The notes: a model not told the origin generated them from the sequence alone. Counted from the first letter of the stretch, positions 8,516-19,014 are shown. The stretch: 64,000 bases of DNA from Pararhodobacter zhoushanensis (GCF_003990445.1 NZ_REEZ01000003.1:62001-126000), one strand, 5' to 3'. Numbers and translations: made by a program.

Positions 8516-9943
8516 ATGGGTTTTCTCGACACGATCTTCAACGCAATCAATGATCTGACGTGGGGCTGGGCGCTGATCCCGTTCCTTGTCGTTCTGGGCG
8601 TGTTTTTTACCATTGCCAGTGGCTTCGCGCAGTTTCGTTTCTTCAAGCGGATGTTCCGCGTGCTCAGAAGCGACGCCGATGCTGACCCCAGCCGGATCAG
8701 CGCCCGCGCGGCCCTGTTCGTTTCGGTCGGCGGGCGCGTCGGCGGCGGGAACATCGCGGGCGTCGCGGTGGCGATCACCGCAGGCGGCCCGGGGGCTGTG
8801 TTCTGGATGTGGGCCATTGCGCTGATCGGCATGTGCTCGGCGCTGATCGAGGCAACGCTGGCGCAGCTTTACAAGCGCACTGAGCCGGGCGGCGATTATC
8901 GCGGCGGTCCGGCACGGTCGATCATCCACGGGCTGGGCGAGAATTATCGCTGGCTGGCCATCATCTATTCCGTCTGCCTGATCGCGTCTTTCGCCATCGG
9001 GTTCAACGCGTTCCAGGGCAATACCGTGGCGGGCGCGGCGCTCGACAGCCTGTCGATCCCACGGATCTATACCGGGGTTGTGCTGTCCCTGGCCACGGGC
9101 GTGATCGTCTTTGGCGGGATCCACCGCATCGCCAAGGCCGCGGATATCGTGGTGCCGGTCATGGCCATCGGCTATCTGGGCATGGCGCTGCTGATCATCG
9201 TGATGAACCTGACCAGCCTTCCGGGCGTGATCATCGACATCGTCGCCAACGCCTTTGGCTTCCGCGAGGCTGTCGCGGGCGGCGTCGGGGCGGCGATTGC
9301 GCAGGGTCTGCGTCGCGGTCTGTTCTCGAACGAGGCGGGCCTCGGCTCGGCGCCCAATGTGGCGGCGACGGCCTATGTGCGCCACCCGGTCAGCCAGGGC
9401 ATCACGCAAAGCTTTTCGGTGTTCATCGACACGATCCTGATCTGCTCGTGCACCGCGTTCATCATCCTGCTGGGTGACGTGTACGTACCCGGCGCGGACG
9501 GTGTGGACGGGGTGATCCTGACCCAGCAATCCATGGTCAGCCATGTCGGTGCCTGGGCGCAGTACTACCTGACGGCGGCGATCTTCCTCTTCTCGTTCTC
9601 GTCGATCATGTACAATTACTATCTGGGTGAAAACGCGCTCAGCTTCATGACCGACAGCATGATGGCGCGGAATGTCTTGCGTGTGTCGATCATGGCCATC
9701 GTGTTTCTGGGCGCAGTGGCGCCGGGGGCGACCTTTGTGTTCTCGTTCTCGGACCCGATGATGGGCATTCTGGCCGTGGTCAACCTGCTGGCGCTGATGA
9801 TGCTGTTCCCGGTGGCGCTGCGGATCATCAACGATTACCGCGCACAGCTGAAGTCGGGGATCAAGCGTCCGGTGTTCGACCCGGCCAAGTTCCCCGATCT
9901 GGACACCGATCCGACCGCGTGGCCGGATGCACCCAAGGCGTAA
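8516..9943 (+). CDS. Alanine/glycine:cation symporter family protein (AGCS)
   Basis: 475-residue inner-membrane protein with about ten hydrophobic segments. AGCS signatures include GGNIAGVAVAITAGGPGAVFW near residue 80, EPGGDYRGGPA, and GLRRGLFSNEAGLGSAPNVAA near residue 265, which is the most diagnostic stretch of the family. It imports alanine or glycine with sodium or protons. The start has an AGAAGGGA site eight bases upstream. The preceding 252 bases carry no gene. Confidence 0.93.
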   Translation: MGFLDTIFNAINDLTWGWALIPFLVVLGVFFTIASGFAQFRFFKRMFRVLRSDADADPSRISARAALFVSVGGRVGGGNIAGVAVAITAGGPGAVFWMWAIALIGMCSALIEATLAQLYKRTEPGGDYRGGPARSIIHGLGENYRWLAIIYSVCLIASFAIGFNAFQGNTVAGAALDSLSIPRIYTGVVLSLATGVIVFGGIHRIAKAADIVVPVMAIGYLGMALLIIVMNLTSLPGVIIDIVANAFGFREAVAGGVGAAIAQGLRRGLFSNEAGLGSAPNVAATAYVRHPVSQGITQSFSVFIDTILICSCTAFIILLGDVYVPGADGVDGVILTQQSMVSHVGAWAQYYLTAAIFLFSFSSIMYNYYLGENALSFMTDSMMARNVLRVSIMAIVFLGAVAPGATFVFSFSDPMMGILAVVNLLALMMLFPVALRIINDYRAQLKSGIKRPVFDPAKFPDLDTDPTAWPDAPKA

Positions 9944-9951
9944 GACAGAAA

Positions 9952-9981
9952 ATCGCCCGGTCGCTGCTGCGACCGGGCGAT
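9952..9981. terminator. Hairpin between symporter and dapD
   Basis: Perfect 13-base stem ATCGCCCGGTCGC/GCGACCGGGCGAT with a four-base loop, eight bases after the symporter stop. A T-rich stretch (TATTTTT) lies 14 bases further on. It probably ends the symporter transcript. A second, weaker hairpin at 10016-10038 (GGGGCG/CGCCCC) lies on the dapD side. Confidence 0.7.
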
Positions 9982-10014
9982 GCCTCCGGCGGGAGTATTT
10001 TTCGACAAGATGAT
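9982..10014. repeat. Intergenic element with GGCGGGAGTATTTTT core
   Basis: The stretch GCCTCCGGCGGGAGTATTTTT followed by CGACAAGATGA has the same design as the elements at 42541-42613 and 51872-51942: a GC-rich hairpin, then a (G)GATATTT-like core, then an A-rich tail. From memory, sequences of this kind are common between genes in Rhodobacteraceae. Confidence 0.45.
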
Positions 10015-10044
10015 AGGGGGCGTCCGACAGGGCGCCCCTTGACG

Positions 10045-10872
10045 TTAGTCGCGCAGCAGCTCGTTGATCGAGGTCTTCGAGCGCGTCTGCGCGTCCACCC
10101 GCTTCACGATCACCGCGCAGTAAAGGTTCACGCCGTTCTTGGACGGCATCGAGCCCGAGACCACGACCGAGCCAGAAGGCACTTCACCATACATGATTTC
10201 GCCGGTCTCGCGGTCGACGATCTTGGTCGATTTGCCGATGAACACACCCATGCCCAGCACAGAGCCTTCGCGCACGATGCAGCCCTCGACCACTTCCGAG
10301 CGGGCACCGATGAAGCAGTTGTCCTCGATGATGGTCGGACCCGCCTGCATCGGCTCCAGCACGCCGCCGATGCCGACGCCGCCTGACAGGTGGACGTTCT
10401 TGCCGATCTGCGCGCAGCTGCCGACGGTGGCCCAGGTGTCGACCATCGTGCCGCTGTCGACATAAGCACCGAGGTTCACGAAGGACGGCATCAGCACCAC
10501 GCCCGGCGCGATATAGGCCGATTTGCGCACGATGCAGTTGGGAACGGCGCGGAAGCCGGCGGCTTTCCACTGGTTGTCGTCCCAGCCCTTGAACTTGCTG
10601 TCGACCTTGTCCCACCAGCCGCTGCCCTGTGGGCCGCCGTCCTGCTGTTCCATGTCCTTGATGCGGAAGCCCAGCAACACGGCTTTCTTGGCCCATTGAT
10701 TGACGTGCCAGTCGCCATTCTGCTGCCGCTCGGCCACACGCAGCTTGCCGCTATCCAGCTCGTTGAGCGTGTCTTCGATGGCCTCGCGGGTCTCACCGGT
10801 GGTCGCGGGCGTGATCTGCTCGCGCGCCTCCCAGGCGGCTTCGATGGCGGCTTCCAGATGCGCGTTCGACAT
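10045..10872 (-). CDS. dapD: 2,3,4,5-tetrahydropyridine-2,6-dicarboxylate N-succinyltransferase
   Basis: 275 residues, exactly the usual DapD length. It transfers succinyl from succinyl-CoA to tetrahydrodipicolinate in the succinylase route to meso-diaminopimelate and lysine. The left-handed beta-helix hexapeptide repeats run from about residue 100 to 230 ([19 protein letters not shown], then [10 protein letters not shown] and [12 protein letters not shown]). The start at 10872 has a GGGAGA site. An open frame continues upstream, but the translation there is not DapD-like. dapE lies 4.8 kb away on the other strand, so the two do not form an operon. Confidence 0.96.
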   Translation of the reverse strand: MSNAHLEAAIEAAWEAREQITPATTGETREAIEDTLNELDSGKLRVAERQQNGDWHVNQWAKKAVLLGFRIKDMEQQDGGPQGSGWWDKVDSKFKGWDDNQWKAAGFRAVPNCIVRKSAYIAPGVVLMPSFVNLGAYVDSGTMVDTWATVGSCAQIGKNVHLSGGVGIGGVLEPMQAGPTIIEDNCFIGARSEVVEGCIVREGSVLGMGVFIGKSTKIVDRETGEIMYGEVPSGSVVVSGSMPSKNGVNLYCAVIVKRVDAQTRSKTSINELLRD

Positions 10873-11025
10873 GGCGTTTCTCCCGGTTCCGTCGTGCATT
10901 TCCCTGCCTATAGCGGGCAAGGGGGGGACAAACAATGCGGCGTTTGCAGGTGCCGCCCGTTGCATCCGGGCCGGGCTGCATGGCATTGCGGGGGCATCTG
11001 TCCCCCTGCGGCAAGGAGCTTTCCC

Positions 11026-11421
11026 ATGGCCAAAGCCATTCACAGCATGATCCGGGTTCTGGACGAGGCGCGCTCGGTTGCGTTCTACGACGCAGCTTTC
11101 GGGCTCAAGATCGCCGACCGGCTGGATTTTCCGACCTTCACGCTGGTCTATCTGTCGAACCCGGAAACCGGGTTCGAACTGGAACTGACCGTCAACAAGG
11201 ACCGCTCCGAGCCCTATGATCTGGGCGACGGATACGGCCATCTGGCGGTGTCGGTCGAGGATGTGTCCGCAGAACATGCGCGGTTCGAGGCCGAGGGCCT
11301 GCAGCCCCGCAAGCTGGTCGACTTCGCCCCGGCAGGTGAGGTCATCGCGCGGTTCTTCTTTGTCGCTGACCCCGATGGCTATCAGATCGAAGTCCTGCAG
11401 CGCGGCGGGCGGTATCTCTAG
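11026..11421 (+). CDS. gloA: Lactoylglutathione lyase (glyoxalase I)
   Basis: 131-residue single VOC-fold protein, the length of bacterial GloA. It converts the methylglyoxal-glutathione hemithioacetal to S-lactoylglutathione. Candidate metal ligands match the GloA pattern: His6 (AIHSMIRV), Glu in ETGFELEL, His in GYGHLAVS and Glu in YQIEVLQ. The start at 11026 follows an AAGGAG site. Its stop codon shares the bases CTAG with the stop of the convergent dehydratase. Confidence 0.9.
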   Translation: MAKAIHSMIRVLDEARSVAFYDAAFGLKIADRLDFPTFTLVYLSNPETGFELELTVNKDRSEPYDLGDGYGHLAVSVEDVSAEHARFEAEGLQPRKLVDFAPAGEVIARFFFVADPDGYQIEVLQRGGRYL

Positions 11422-12329
11422 ACCGGCTCGGGCGCGACATTCGCCCCGCAGAGCAGCACCGCCACCTGCTCGCCCGGCGCGGGTTTGTAGGCACCGCTGA
11501 GCAGCGCGGCCAACGCGGTTGCCCCGGCGGGTTCGACCAGTTGGCGCGCCTCTTGCCAGAGCACGCGCTGGGCCTCGATGATCGCGTCGTCGCTGACCAG
11601 CACGCACTCAACCCCCTGCGCCTGCGCCAGCTCAAAGCACAATGCGCCGACTTTGCGCGCGCCCAACGCGTTGGCAGCAACGCCCGAGACATCGACATCC
11701 ACCGGCTTGCCCGCCGCCAGCGCCGCATGCAGCGCGCAGGAGGTTTCCGGCTCGACGGCGACGATCTTGCGCGTGCCCTGCAGCCAGCCCATCGCGCCGC
11801 CGATCAGCCCGCCGCCGCCCACGGCGATCAGCACCGTGTCGGCTTGCAGGCCCTGTTCCTCCCATTCGCGCAGGCAGGTGCCTTGCCCGGCCAGTGTGCC
11901 GGGCGCGTCATAGGCATGAACCTGCATCGCGCCGGTTTCGGCTTCATAGGCGAGGGCGGCGTTCAGCGCGTCGGCGAATTGGCCGGGCACCACGGTCAGC
12001 CCTGCGCCGGTCCGCTCGATCAGCGCGATCTTTGAGGGGCCCGCGATTTCTGGCACGAAAATCTGCGCCGGAATTCCCAGACTGGCCGCCGCGTAAGCCA
12101 CCGCCGCGCCGTGGTTCCCGCCCGAGGCCGCCACCACGCCCCCCGCCGGAACCGGCCCCTTGATCAGCGAATTGAACGCGCCGCGTGCCTTGAAGACACC
12201 GGTGTGCTGTAAGTGCTCCAGCTTGATCTCGACGGTGTGGCCGCCCAGCGTGATCTCCATCACCGGCGTGCGGCGGATATGCCCTTCGATCCGTGCTGCC
12301 GCCGCGTCGATTTCTGCCCGCCAGTCCAT
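11418..12329 (-). CDS. Threonine/serine dehydratase family protein (PLP)
   Basis: 303-residue fold-type II PLP enzyme. The PLP lysine lies in [12 protein letters not shown] (about residue 47), SGGNHGAA is the substrate loop, and VGGGGLIGG the phosphate-binding glycine loop. It deaminates threonine or serine to a 2-oxoacid; it has no C-terminal regulatory ACT domain, so it resembles catabolic (TdcB-like) or serine-racemase-like members. A second member, about as long, lies at 44105-45052. Tail-to-tail four-base overlap with gloA. Confidence 0.87.
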   Translation of the reverse strand: MDWRAEIDAAAARIEGHIRRTPVMEITLGGHTVEIKLEHLQHTGVFKARGAFNSLIKGPVPAGGVVAASGGNHGAAVAYAAASLGIPAQIFVPEIAGPSKIALIERTGAGLTVVPGQFADALNAALAYEAETGAMQVHAYDAPGTLAGQGTCLREWEEQGLQADTVLIAVGGGGLIGGAMGWLQGTRKIVAVEPETSCALHAALAAGKPVDVDVSGVAANALGARKVGALCFELAQAQGVECVLVSDDAIIEAQRVLWQEARQLVEPAGATALAALLSGAYKPAPGEQVAVLLCGANVAPEPV

Positions 12330-12415
12330 CGTTCACCCACTTGTCATTCCTGCGGCTGGTCTTGCCGCGTGGCGGACGATACTCAGGGGCGACCGGCGAG
12401 GAAAGGGAAACCACC

Positions 12416-13231
12416 ATGACAGACCACCGCAGCCACGCGTTTCGCGACAGCCATCAGGACATCGCCACTGCGCGCAAGATCCCCGAGACGCCGCAAACCC
12501 TGTCGCCGACCTATCGCCTTGCCTTTGCCGACAGCGATTTTCTGTGCCGCGACGAGTTGCGTCCGGTGCGGTTGCAGCTGGAATTGCTCAAGCCCGAGAT
12601 GGCGATGAACGAGGCAGGCGTGACCTCGACCGTGGTGCTGTTCGGCGGCGCGCGGATCCCCGCGCCCGAGCGCAAGGAGACGGCAAAGACCCCGATGCTG
12701 GCCGATCTGAGCCGCTACTACACCGAGGCGCAGATCTTCGCGCGGATGATGACCGAAATTTCGATGCAGGGCGGCGGGACGGAGTACATCATCACCACCG
12801 GCGGCGGCCCCGGCGTGATGGAGGCGGGGAATAGGGGCGCGGCAGAGGCGGGTGGCAAGTCGATCGGTCTGAACATCGTGCTGCCGCATGAACAGGCGCC
12901 GAACCTCTATGTCACGCCCGAACTCAGCTTCAATTTCCACTACTTCGCCCTGCGCAAGATGCATTTCCTGATGCGGGCGCGGGCTGTGGTGGTGTTTCCG
13001 GGCGGATTTGGCACGCTGGATGAGATGTTCGAATCCCTGACGCTGATCCAGACACGGCGGATGAAGCGCATCCCGTTCCTGCTGTTTGGCCGCGAGTTTT
13101 GGCAAAACGTGGTGAACTGGGACATGCTGGCCGAGGCGGGCACCATTTCGCGTGAAGATCTTGCGCTGTTCCGGTTCGTGGAAACAGCGCAAGAGGCGGT
13201 TGATGCGATCCTGACCTGGGACGACGCCTGA
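12416..13231 (+). CDS. LOG family / TIGR00730 Rossmann-fold protein
   Basis: 271 residues with the two LOG signatures: GGGPGVMEAGNRGA (about residue 125) and PGGFGTLDEMFE (about residue 200). Proteins with this pair are nucleoside 5'-monophosphate phosphoribohydrolases; many are misnamed lysine decarboxylases. It has a ~70-residue N-terminal extension compared with the short ~190-residue LOG proteins. The ATG at 12416 has GGAAAGGGAAA before it. It is transcribed divergently from the dehydratase gene. Confidence 0.87.
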   Translation: MTDHRSHAFRDSHQDIATARKIPETPQTLSPTYRLAFADSDFLCRDELRPVRLQLELLKPEMAMNEAGVTSTVVLFGGARIPAPERKETAKTPMLADLSRYYTEAQIFARMMTEISMQGGGTEYIITTGGGPGVMEAGNRGAAEAGGKSIGLNIVLPHEQAPNLYVTPELSFNFHYFALRKMHFLMRARAVVVFPGGFGTLDEMFESLTLIQTRRMKRIPFLLFGREFWQNVVNWDMLAEAGTISREDLALFRFVETAQEAVDAILTWDDA

Positions 13232-13237
13232 CGCGCG

Positions 13238-15424
13238 TTATTCGGCGGCGTTGCTGCGGCCGTCAGGCTGGGTGTGGCGGCGTCCGCGCTCTTCAACCAG
13301 CGTGTTGAGCGCCGAACGCAGCCGGTCCAGCTGAAGCGGCTTGGTCAGGCAATCGTCGAACCCGGCGGCAAGATAGCCCTCTACCTGATGCGACATGGCG
13401 TTGGCGGTGAAGGCCACGATCGGCAACGGGGTCTCGGGCGCTTTGGGTCCGAGTTCCTCGGCGCGCTTGGCTTCGCGCGCGCGGATTTCGCGCAGGACCG
13501 ACACGCCGTCGAGATTCGGCATCGAGATGTCCAGAATGATCAGGTCGAACCCTTCGCGCCCATAGGCGTCCAGCGCTTCGGTGCCATCCTGAACCAGCAC
13601 CGACGAAATCCCCAGTTGGCCCATCATCGCGCCCAGAATCATCCGGTTGGTGTGGTTGTCATCGGCGGCAAGCACGCGCATGCCTTGCAGGTCCGCCGAC
13701 GGCCCGCCCGAGGCTGAGGTGCGCGGCGCGCGCGGCTCGGGCGTGTCCGTGCGGCGCAGGGGCAGGGTGATCATCACCGCCGTGCCCTCATCAGGCACGG
13801 ATTCCAGCGAGATCGTGCCATCCATCATCTCGACCAGACGTCGGACAATCGGCATGCCCAACCCTGTGCCGCCAAAGCGCCGTGCGATCGAACTGTCAGC
13901 CTGACCGAATTCTTCGAACACTTGGGTTTTCTGTTCGTCGGTCATGCCAATGCCGGTGTCGCGCACCAGCAGGGTGATCGCGTCGGGCTCGGTGCAGTCC
14001 ATCTCGACTTCGACCGAGCCTTCTTCGGTGAACTTGATCGCGTTCGAGATGACGTTGTGCATGATCTGCAAGATGCGGTTGGGATCGCCCAAACGCATGG
14101 ACTTGTCCTCACCCTTGACCACCACGTCAAAGCCGATGTGCTTTTCGGTGGCCTTGAGCGTGTGCACCGACTCGATCCGTTTGGCCAGATCCGCCGGGAC
14201 GAAGGGTGTCATCTCGATTTCGAGCAGATCGGCCTCGATCTTGGACATGTCGAGCAAGTCGTTGATGATGCTCAGCAACAGCTCGCCAGATTCGTGCATC
14301 ACATGCACCATCCGGCGCTGATCCTCGTCGACGATTAGTGAATCGAGAACCTCGGCCACGCCCAGAACGCCGTTGAGCGGGGTGCGCATCTCATGGCTCA
14401 TCTTGGCCAGGAAATTAGACTTGGCGGCGTTGGCGCGATGCGCCTCTTCCAGAGCTTCCTGCCGGGCGCGTTCGCCCGCGACCTGCTCCGTCACATCGAC
14501 AAGGGCATACACCACCCGCGCTGCCGTCGCGTCACCGCGCACCGGGGCCGCGTGGACCGAGCAATACCGCAGCCCCTCAGGGCAATGCAGCGCAAAGCGT
14601 TCGGGTGGCGACGGCTCGCCGGTTCTGACCGTATGGTCGTAAGGCGTCTCGCCGGGCTGGAACGGCGTGCCATCCTCACGAGTATAGGCCCAGCCGCGCG
14701 AATCGTGGCGACGGCCGATCATCTGTTCGCGCGACGCGCCCATGATCGACTCGGCCGAGTCGTTGCAGAACTGGATGATCCCTGCGGCATCGATCACGAT
14801 GATACCCATCGCCGAGGTCGCCAGAATGGAAGCAAGGAAGGCTCGCTCGCCCGCCAGCTCGGCCTGAGCGGCGCGCACGGCCTGATCTTTTTCACGGCGG
14901 GTCAATACCGAGCAAATGACATCCGCCAAAGATTGCAGCAGATAAACTTCGCCCGGCAAAAACGCGTGGGTGTTATGGACGCCGTCAAAACCGACGAAGC
15001 CGTAAGTTTTTCCTTCCGAGCGCATCGGCACCAAAAGGATCGAGCGAATCTCTTGCGATTCGAGCACTTCGCGGGACGGCGACCCTTCGGGAAGTTTCTG
15101 AACATCGGGTACGTGGAACGGCTCACCCAGATCCAGGGCCTCGGCGATCGGGCCGTACAGCTCGATCGGCAGCCCTTGCAGGTGCTCGATCATCGGTTCG
15201 ATGCCGTTGGCGCACCATTCATGCGTGTTGTTGGTGGCGTCGCCTTCATGAACGAAAACATACGCGCGGTCGCGCACGCAGTACTCGCCCAGCCGGGTGA
15301 TGGCCTCGTTCACGACGTGGTCGGTTTGGTCGATGGGCGCACGAAGAAGGTTGCTTAAAATGTCAACCACAAGCGCCTGAATGCGTGTCAGGCGTGTCTC
15401 GTTGCTTATAATCTCGTCGTTCAT
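13238..15424 (-). CDS. Hybrid sensor histidine kinase with GAF, PAS and receiver domains
   Basis: 728 residues without a transmembrane segment. An N-terminal GAF domain (about 20-175) is followed by a PAS domain (about 195-315), HisKA with His344 in AKMSHEMRTPLNG, the HATPase (N box NAIKF, G boxes DTGIGM and GGTGLGM, about 450-560), and a receiver domain (about 582-715) with Asp588/589, phosphoacceptor Asp632 in ILDISMPNLDG, and the KPL lysine. It is a soluble sensor that likely passes phosphate to its own receiver and then to a phosphotransferase encoded elsewhere. No cognate regulator gene is adjacent. Confidence 0.93.
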   Translation of the reverse strand: MNDEIISNETRLTRIQALVVDILSNLLRAPIDQTDHVVNEAITRLGEYCVRDRAYVFVHEGDATNNTHEWCANGIEPMIEHLQGLPIELYGPIAEALDLGEPFHVPDVQKLPEGSPSREVLESQEIRSILLVPMRSEGKTYGFVGFDGVHNTHAFLPGEVYLLQSLADVICSVLTRREKDQAVRAAQAELAGERAFLASILATSAMGIIVIDAAGIIQFCNDSAESIMGASREQMIGRRHDSRGWAYTREDGTPFQPGETPYDHTVRTGEPSPPERFALHCPEGLRYCSVHAAPVRGDATAARVVYALVDVTEQVAGERARQEALEEAHRANAAKSNFLAKMSHEMRTPLNGVLGVAEVLDSLIVDEDQRRMVHVMHESGELLLSIINDLLDMSKIEADLLEIEMTPFVPADLAKRIESVHTLKATEKHIGFDVVVKGEDKSMRLGDPNRILQIMHNVISNAIKFTEEGSVEVEMDCTEPDAITLLVRDTGIGMTDEQKTQVFEEFGQADSSIARRFGGTGLGMPIVRRLVEMMDGTISLESVPDEGTAVMITLPLRRTDTPEPRAPRTSASGGPSADLQGMRVLAADDNHTNRMILGAMMGQLGISSVLVQDGTEALDAYGREGFDLIILDISMPNLDGVSVLREIRAREAKRAEELGPKAPETPLPIVAFTANAMSHQVEGYLAAGFDDCLTKPLQLDRLRSALNTLVEERGRRHTQPDGRSNAAE

Positions 15425-15690
15425 GCCTGCCCGTCATTCCCGGCTCTCAGAAACGAGCGACGCGCGTTTCCTTGCCATTCATCGGTTTGCCAAGAACTCG
15501 TTAAAAACTGCTTCGCTTGAATCTCGTGCAACATCACACGGCTTCACTATTAGTTATCCAAGACTTTGCCCCGTCGCACTCGTCACGTCAATGCGAGGTT
15601 TGTGCATAGGCAGTTTCCAGCCCCGACTTGCGACAGGGGGTGACCTGAGCTACTAAGTCGATCAAAATCCTCGAATTATGGACATGTCGG

Positions 15691-16842
15691 ATGCCCGGAC
15701 CGCTTGATGCCATCGACCTGACCGCCCGCCTGATCCGCTGCCCGTCGGTCACACCACATGACGGTGGTGCGTTGGGGTTACTCGCCGCCGAATTGACCGC
15801 CGCAGGTTTCACCTGCACCCGCGTTGACCGAAATGGAACGGTCAATCTGTTCGCCCGCTGGGGTGCCAAGGGCGCGAACCGCAGTTTCGGCTTCAACGGT
15901 CACACTGACGTGGTCCCGCCGGGCGATGCTGCGGACTGGCGTTTTGATCCGTTTTCCGGTGCTCTGGTCGAGGGCAAGCTGTGGGGGCGCGGGGCCTGTG
16001 ACATGAAATCGGGCGTTGCGGCCTTTGTCGCCGCCGCCGTGGATTTCGTGCGCGAGACGCCGCCGGACGGGGCTGTGGTTCTGGCGATCACTGGTGATGA
16101 AGAGGGCGACGCGACCGATGGCACCGTGGCGCTGCTCGACTGGATGCAGGCCGAGGGCGAGCGCATGACGCATTGTCTGGTCGGCGAGCCAACCTGCCCG
16201 TCGGTCATGGGCGAGATGATCAAGAACGGGCGTCGCGGGTCGATGACTGCACGGGTCGAGGCGCGCGGCGTGCAGGGGCACGCGGCCTATCCGCACCGTG
16301 CCAAGAACCCGCTGCCCGCCTTGGTGCGGCTGCTGGACCGGCTTGCCTCGCATGAGCTGGATCAGGGCAACGCGCTGTTTGACCCCTCGACGCTGGCGCT
16401 GACCACCATCGACACGGGTAACCCGGCGACCAACGTGATCCCGGCGCTGGCCCGCGCGACGCTGAACATCCGCTTCAACGATCTGCACAGTGGCGCGAGC
16501 CTGTCGCAATGGCTGCACGACCAGGCGGCGCAAGTGCAGGCAGAGACGGGGATCGAGCTGGGCCTGACCATCAAGATCTCGGGCGAGAGCTTCGTCACCG
16601 AGCCGGGCGATTTCACCGACATGGTCGCCAATGCCGTCGAGGCCGAGTGCGGCATCCGCCCGGTGCTGTCCACGTCCGGCGGCACGTCCGATGCACGCTT
16701 TGTGAAAAACCACTGCCCGGTGGTCGAATTCGGGCTGGTCGGCCAGTCGATGCACAAGGTCGATGAGCACGTCGAAACCGCGCATATCGTGCAGCTCAAG
16801 GCCGTCTATCGCCGGATTCTGGACCAGTATTTCGCCGACTGA
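15691..16842 (+). CDS. dapE: Succinyl-diaminopimelate desuccinylase
   Basis: 383-residue M20-family dizinc amidohydrolase that releases succinate and LL-diaminopimelate, later in the same pathway as DapD. Metal-site motifs are present: [10 protein letters not shown] (His), [10 protein letters not shown] (bridging Asp), [12 protein letters not shown] (catalytic Glu and ligand Glu) and the late SMHKVDEHV His. It starts at the ATG at 15691. Upstream ATGs are out of frame, and the ribosome binding site is weak. The gene ends three bases before the convergent selD fusion gene. Confidence 0.95.
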   Translation: MPGPLDAIDLTARLIRCPSVTPHDGGALGLLAAELTAAGFTCTRVDRNGTVNLFARWGAKGANRSFGFNGHTDVVPPGDAADWRFDPFSGALVEGKLWGRGACDMKSGVAAFVAAAVDFVRETPPDGAVVLAITGDEEGDATDGTVALLDWMQAEGERMTHCLVGEPTCPSVMGEMIKNGRRGSMTARVEARGVQGHAAYPHRAKNPLPALVRLLDRLASHELDQGNALFDPSTLALTTIDTGNPATNVIPALARATLNIRFNDLHSGASLSQWLHDQAAQVQAETGIELGLTIKISGESFVTEPGDFTDMVANAVEAECGIRPVLSTSGGTSDARFVKNHCPVVEFGLVGQSMHKVDEHVETAHIVQLKAVYRRILDQYFAD

Positions 16843-16845
16843 CGC

Positions 16846-19014
16846 TCAGATCACCCGCAGCGCGGGCTGATCGTCCCGCGCGCGGATCGTGCCGATGCTG
16901 GCGGCGGTGAAGCCAGCCTGCTCCAGTTGCCTGAGCACCGGCACGGCGTCGGCCTCGGCCACCGCCGCCAGCAACCCGCCCGCGGACTGGGGATCGAAGA
17001 GCAGCGCGGCCGCTGCTGTCTGCGGCGCGGCGATCCGGCCCAGCAAGGCGGCGCGGTTGGCGGGTGCGATGGTCGAGGCGACGCCCGCCGCCGCCATTGC
17101 CTCGGCCCCGTCGAACAGCGGGATCGCCGCCATCGCCAGATCCGCCGCGACGTCTCCGGCCCGCATCATCTCGTCCAGATGCCCGGCCAGCCCGAACCCG
17201 GTCACATCGGTCATCGCATGGGCGACCGGCGTCAGGATCGCTGCCGCCGCGCCCTGCGGTTGGGTCAGATAGGGCCAGAGCGCAGCCATCGCGCGGCCCG
17301 GTGCCCGTTTCTGCATTTCAGCCGCCAGCAGCGTGCCCGAGCCGATCGGCTTGGTCAGGATCAACGCATCGCCCGGGCGCGCGCCGCCCTTGGTCAGGAT
17401 ACGGTTCCCCGCAATCCCGGTCACCGTCAGGCCAATCGTCAGCTCGGCCCCCTGCGTGGTGTGCCCGCCCGCGATGCTGGCCCCGGCAGCGCTCAGCACC
17501 TCGGACACGCCCGCCATGATCTCGGCCAGCGTTCGGCTTTGCAGCTCTTCGGACAGGCGCGGGAGGATCAGGCTGACAAGCGCTGCCTGCGGTTTCGCGC
17601 CCATTGCCCAGACATCGCCCAAGGCGTGAACCGTGGTGATCTTGGCCATCAGATAGGGGTCTTCGGTCACCGCGCGTAGGTGGTCCGTGGCAATCACCTG
17701 CCGCGTTTCGCCCATTGCCAGCACCGCCGCGTCATCGCCCGCGCCCAGCTCAACCGCGCCGCTGGCCGCCAGCCCGCTCAGCGCCCGTCGCAGCGCGTCG
17801 GGCCCGACCTTGGCCCCGCAACCACCGCACATCGGTTTGTCGCCCAAGGCCTCGACCAGACCCAGCGTGTGCTCGCGGGGCAGGGGGGGCGTGGGCATCT
17901 CAGGCAAGGCGTGGAACATGCGCATGAACTTGGCGTCGATGCGGTCCTTGAGCCACCACAGACCCCGGCCCGCCAACGGCAAGCCCCATTTATCCGCCAG
18001 CGCCTTGCGCTCGCCCAGCGAGATCAGCTTGAGGTAATCGCGCTGCGGTCTGTAGGCGCGCATCGGCCCGCCGCTCAACGCGGCGCGCAGGTTGTGGTGC
18101 AGGAACGGGGCCTGGCGGACCGCAAACACCCCGGCCTTGGGGCGCGGGCTGGCGGCCATGTGTGCACAGTCGCCAACTGCAAAGACATCGGGGTGCGAGG
18201 TCGAGCGCAGCTCAGGGTCGATGGTGATGAACCCGTCGGTCAGATGCAGGCCGGTGCCCGCCAGCCAGCCCTGCGGGCGGCTGCCCGCCGCACCCAGCGT
18301 GAAATCCGAGGGGATCTTGCGACCATCGGCCAGCACCACGCCATCCGCCTCGATTGCCGCCGCCTGCGTGCCGGTCAGCAGGACAATCCCGCGCTCGGCC
18401 AACAGCGCCTGCAGCCGACCGCGCGCCCAAACGCCCAGATGGGGCAGCGCGTTGTCCTTCTCGATCACCGTGATGCGCCGTCCGGGCACCGCGCGCAGCC
18501 GATGCGCCATCGCCAGCGCCAGTTCGACCCCGGCGACGCCCGCGCCCAGCACCACAATCTGCGGTGCCGCGCGCCCGCTCGCCAGAAACTGCGCCCAGCG
18601 CTCGGCATAATCGCCCAGCGGCTTGGCGGCGACGGCGTGTTCGGTGAACCCCGGCAACTGCGGCAGGTCCGAGGTGATCCCGACATCCACCGACGCCACG
18701 TCATAGGCTACCGGCGGACGCCCCGGCACGCTGATCGTTTTCGCCACCGGATCCAGCCCGTCCGCCCGGCCCAGAATCAGCCGCGCTCCGGCATGGCGGG
18801 CCAGCGCCACAAGGTCCATCTCCAGATCGGCACGGGCGTAGTGCCCGGCAATCAAGCCCGGCAGCATGCCGGTATAGGGCGCTGTCGGATGCGGGTCGAT
18901 CACCGTCAGCCGCGCCCCGGCCAGCGGGTTCATCGCCCAGCGCAGCAGCACCAGCGCATGCGCATGGCCGCCGCCGATTAGGACAAGATCACGGGTCTGG
19001 GGCAGGGTTTGCAT
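16846..19014 (-). CDS. selD: Fused FAD/NAD(P)-dependent oxidoreductase - selenide, water dikinase
   Basis: 722 residues. The N-terminal ~370 form a NADH dehydrogenase-like flavoprotein (FAD motif LVLIGGGHAHA at 10-20, second Rossmann motif VVLGAGVAGVELA at 154-166, HPDVFAVGDCAH at 274-285). The C-terminal ~340 are SelD, with MCGGCGAK carrying Cys396/Cys399 and Lys402, which makes selenophosphate from selenide and ATP. Such fusions are known. The start at 19014 has a CGGAGG site. The fused flavoprotein may reduce selenium compounds for the kinase; this is inference. Selenophosphate would serve selenouridine in tRNA or selenocysteine; neither route is visible here. Confidence 0.93.
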   Translation of the reverse strand: MQTLPQTRDLVLIGGGHAHALVLLRWAMNPLAGARLTVIDPHPTAPYTGMLPGLIAGHYARADLEMDLVALARHAGARLILGRADGLDPVAKTISVPGRPPVAYDVASVDVGITSDLPQLPGFTEHAVAAKPLGDYAERWAQFLASGRAAPQIVVLGAGVAGVELALAMAHRLRAVPGRRITVIEKDNALPHLGVWARGRLQALLAERGIVLLTGTQAAAIEADGVVLADGRKIPSDFTLGAAGSRPQGWLAGTGLHLTDGFITIDPELRSTSHPDVFAVGDCAHMAASPRPKAGVFAVRQAPFLHHNLRAALSGGPMRAYRPQRDYLKLISLGERKALADKWGLPLAGRGLWWLKDRIDAKFMRMFHALPEMPTPPLPREHTLGLVEALGDKPMCGGCGAKVGPDALRRALSGLAASGAVELGAGDDAAVLAMGETRQVIATDHLRAVTEDPYLMAKITTVHALGDVWAMGAKPQAALVSLILPRLSEELQSRTLAEIMAGVSEVLSAAGASIAGGHTTQGAELTIGLTVTGIAGNRILTKGGARPGDALILTKPIGSGTLLAAEMQKRAPGRAMAALWPYLTQPQGAAAAILTPVAHAMTDVTGFGLAGHLDEMMRAGDVAADLAMAAIPLFDGAEAMAAAGVASTIAPANRAALLGRIAAPQTAAAALLFDPQSAGGLLAAVAEADAVPVLRQLEQAGFTAASIGTIRARDDQPALRVI

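Noticed and set aside
8336-9544. 402-codon open frame on the minus strand
   Set aside because: Antisense to the alanine/glycine symporter, which is certain.
10885-10890. GGAACC box on the minus strand before dapD
   Set aside because: It lies 13 bases before the start codon, and no -10 could fit upstream of the gene.
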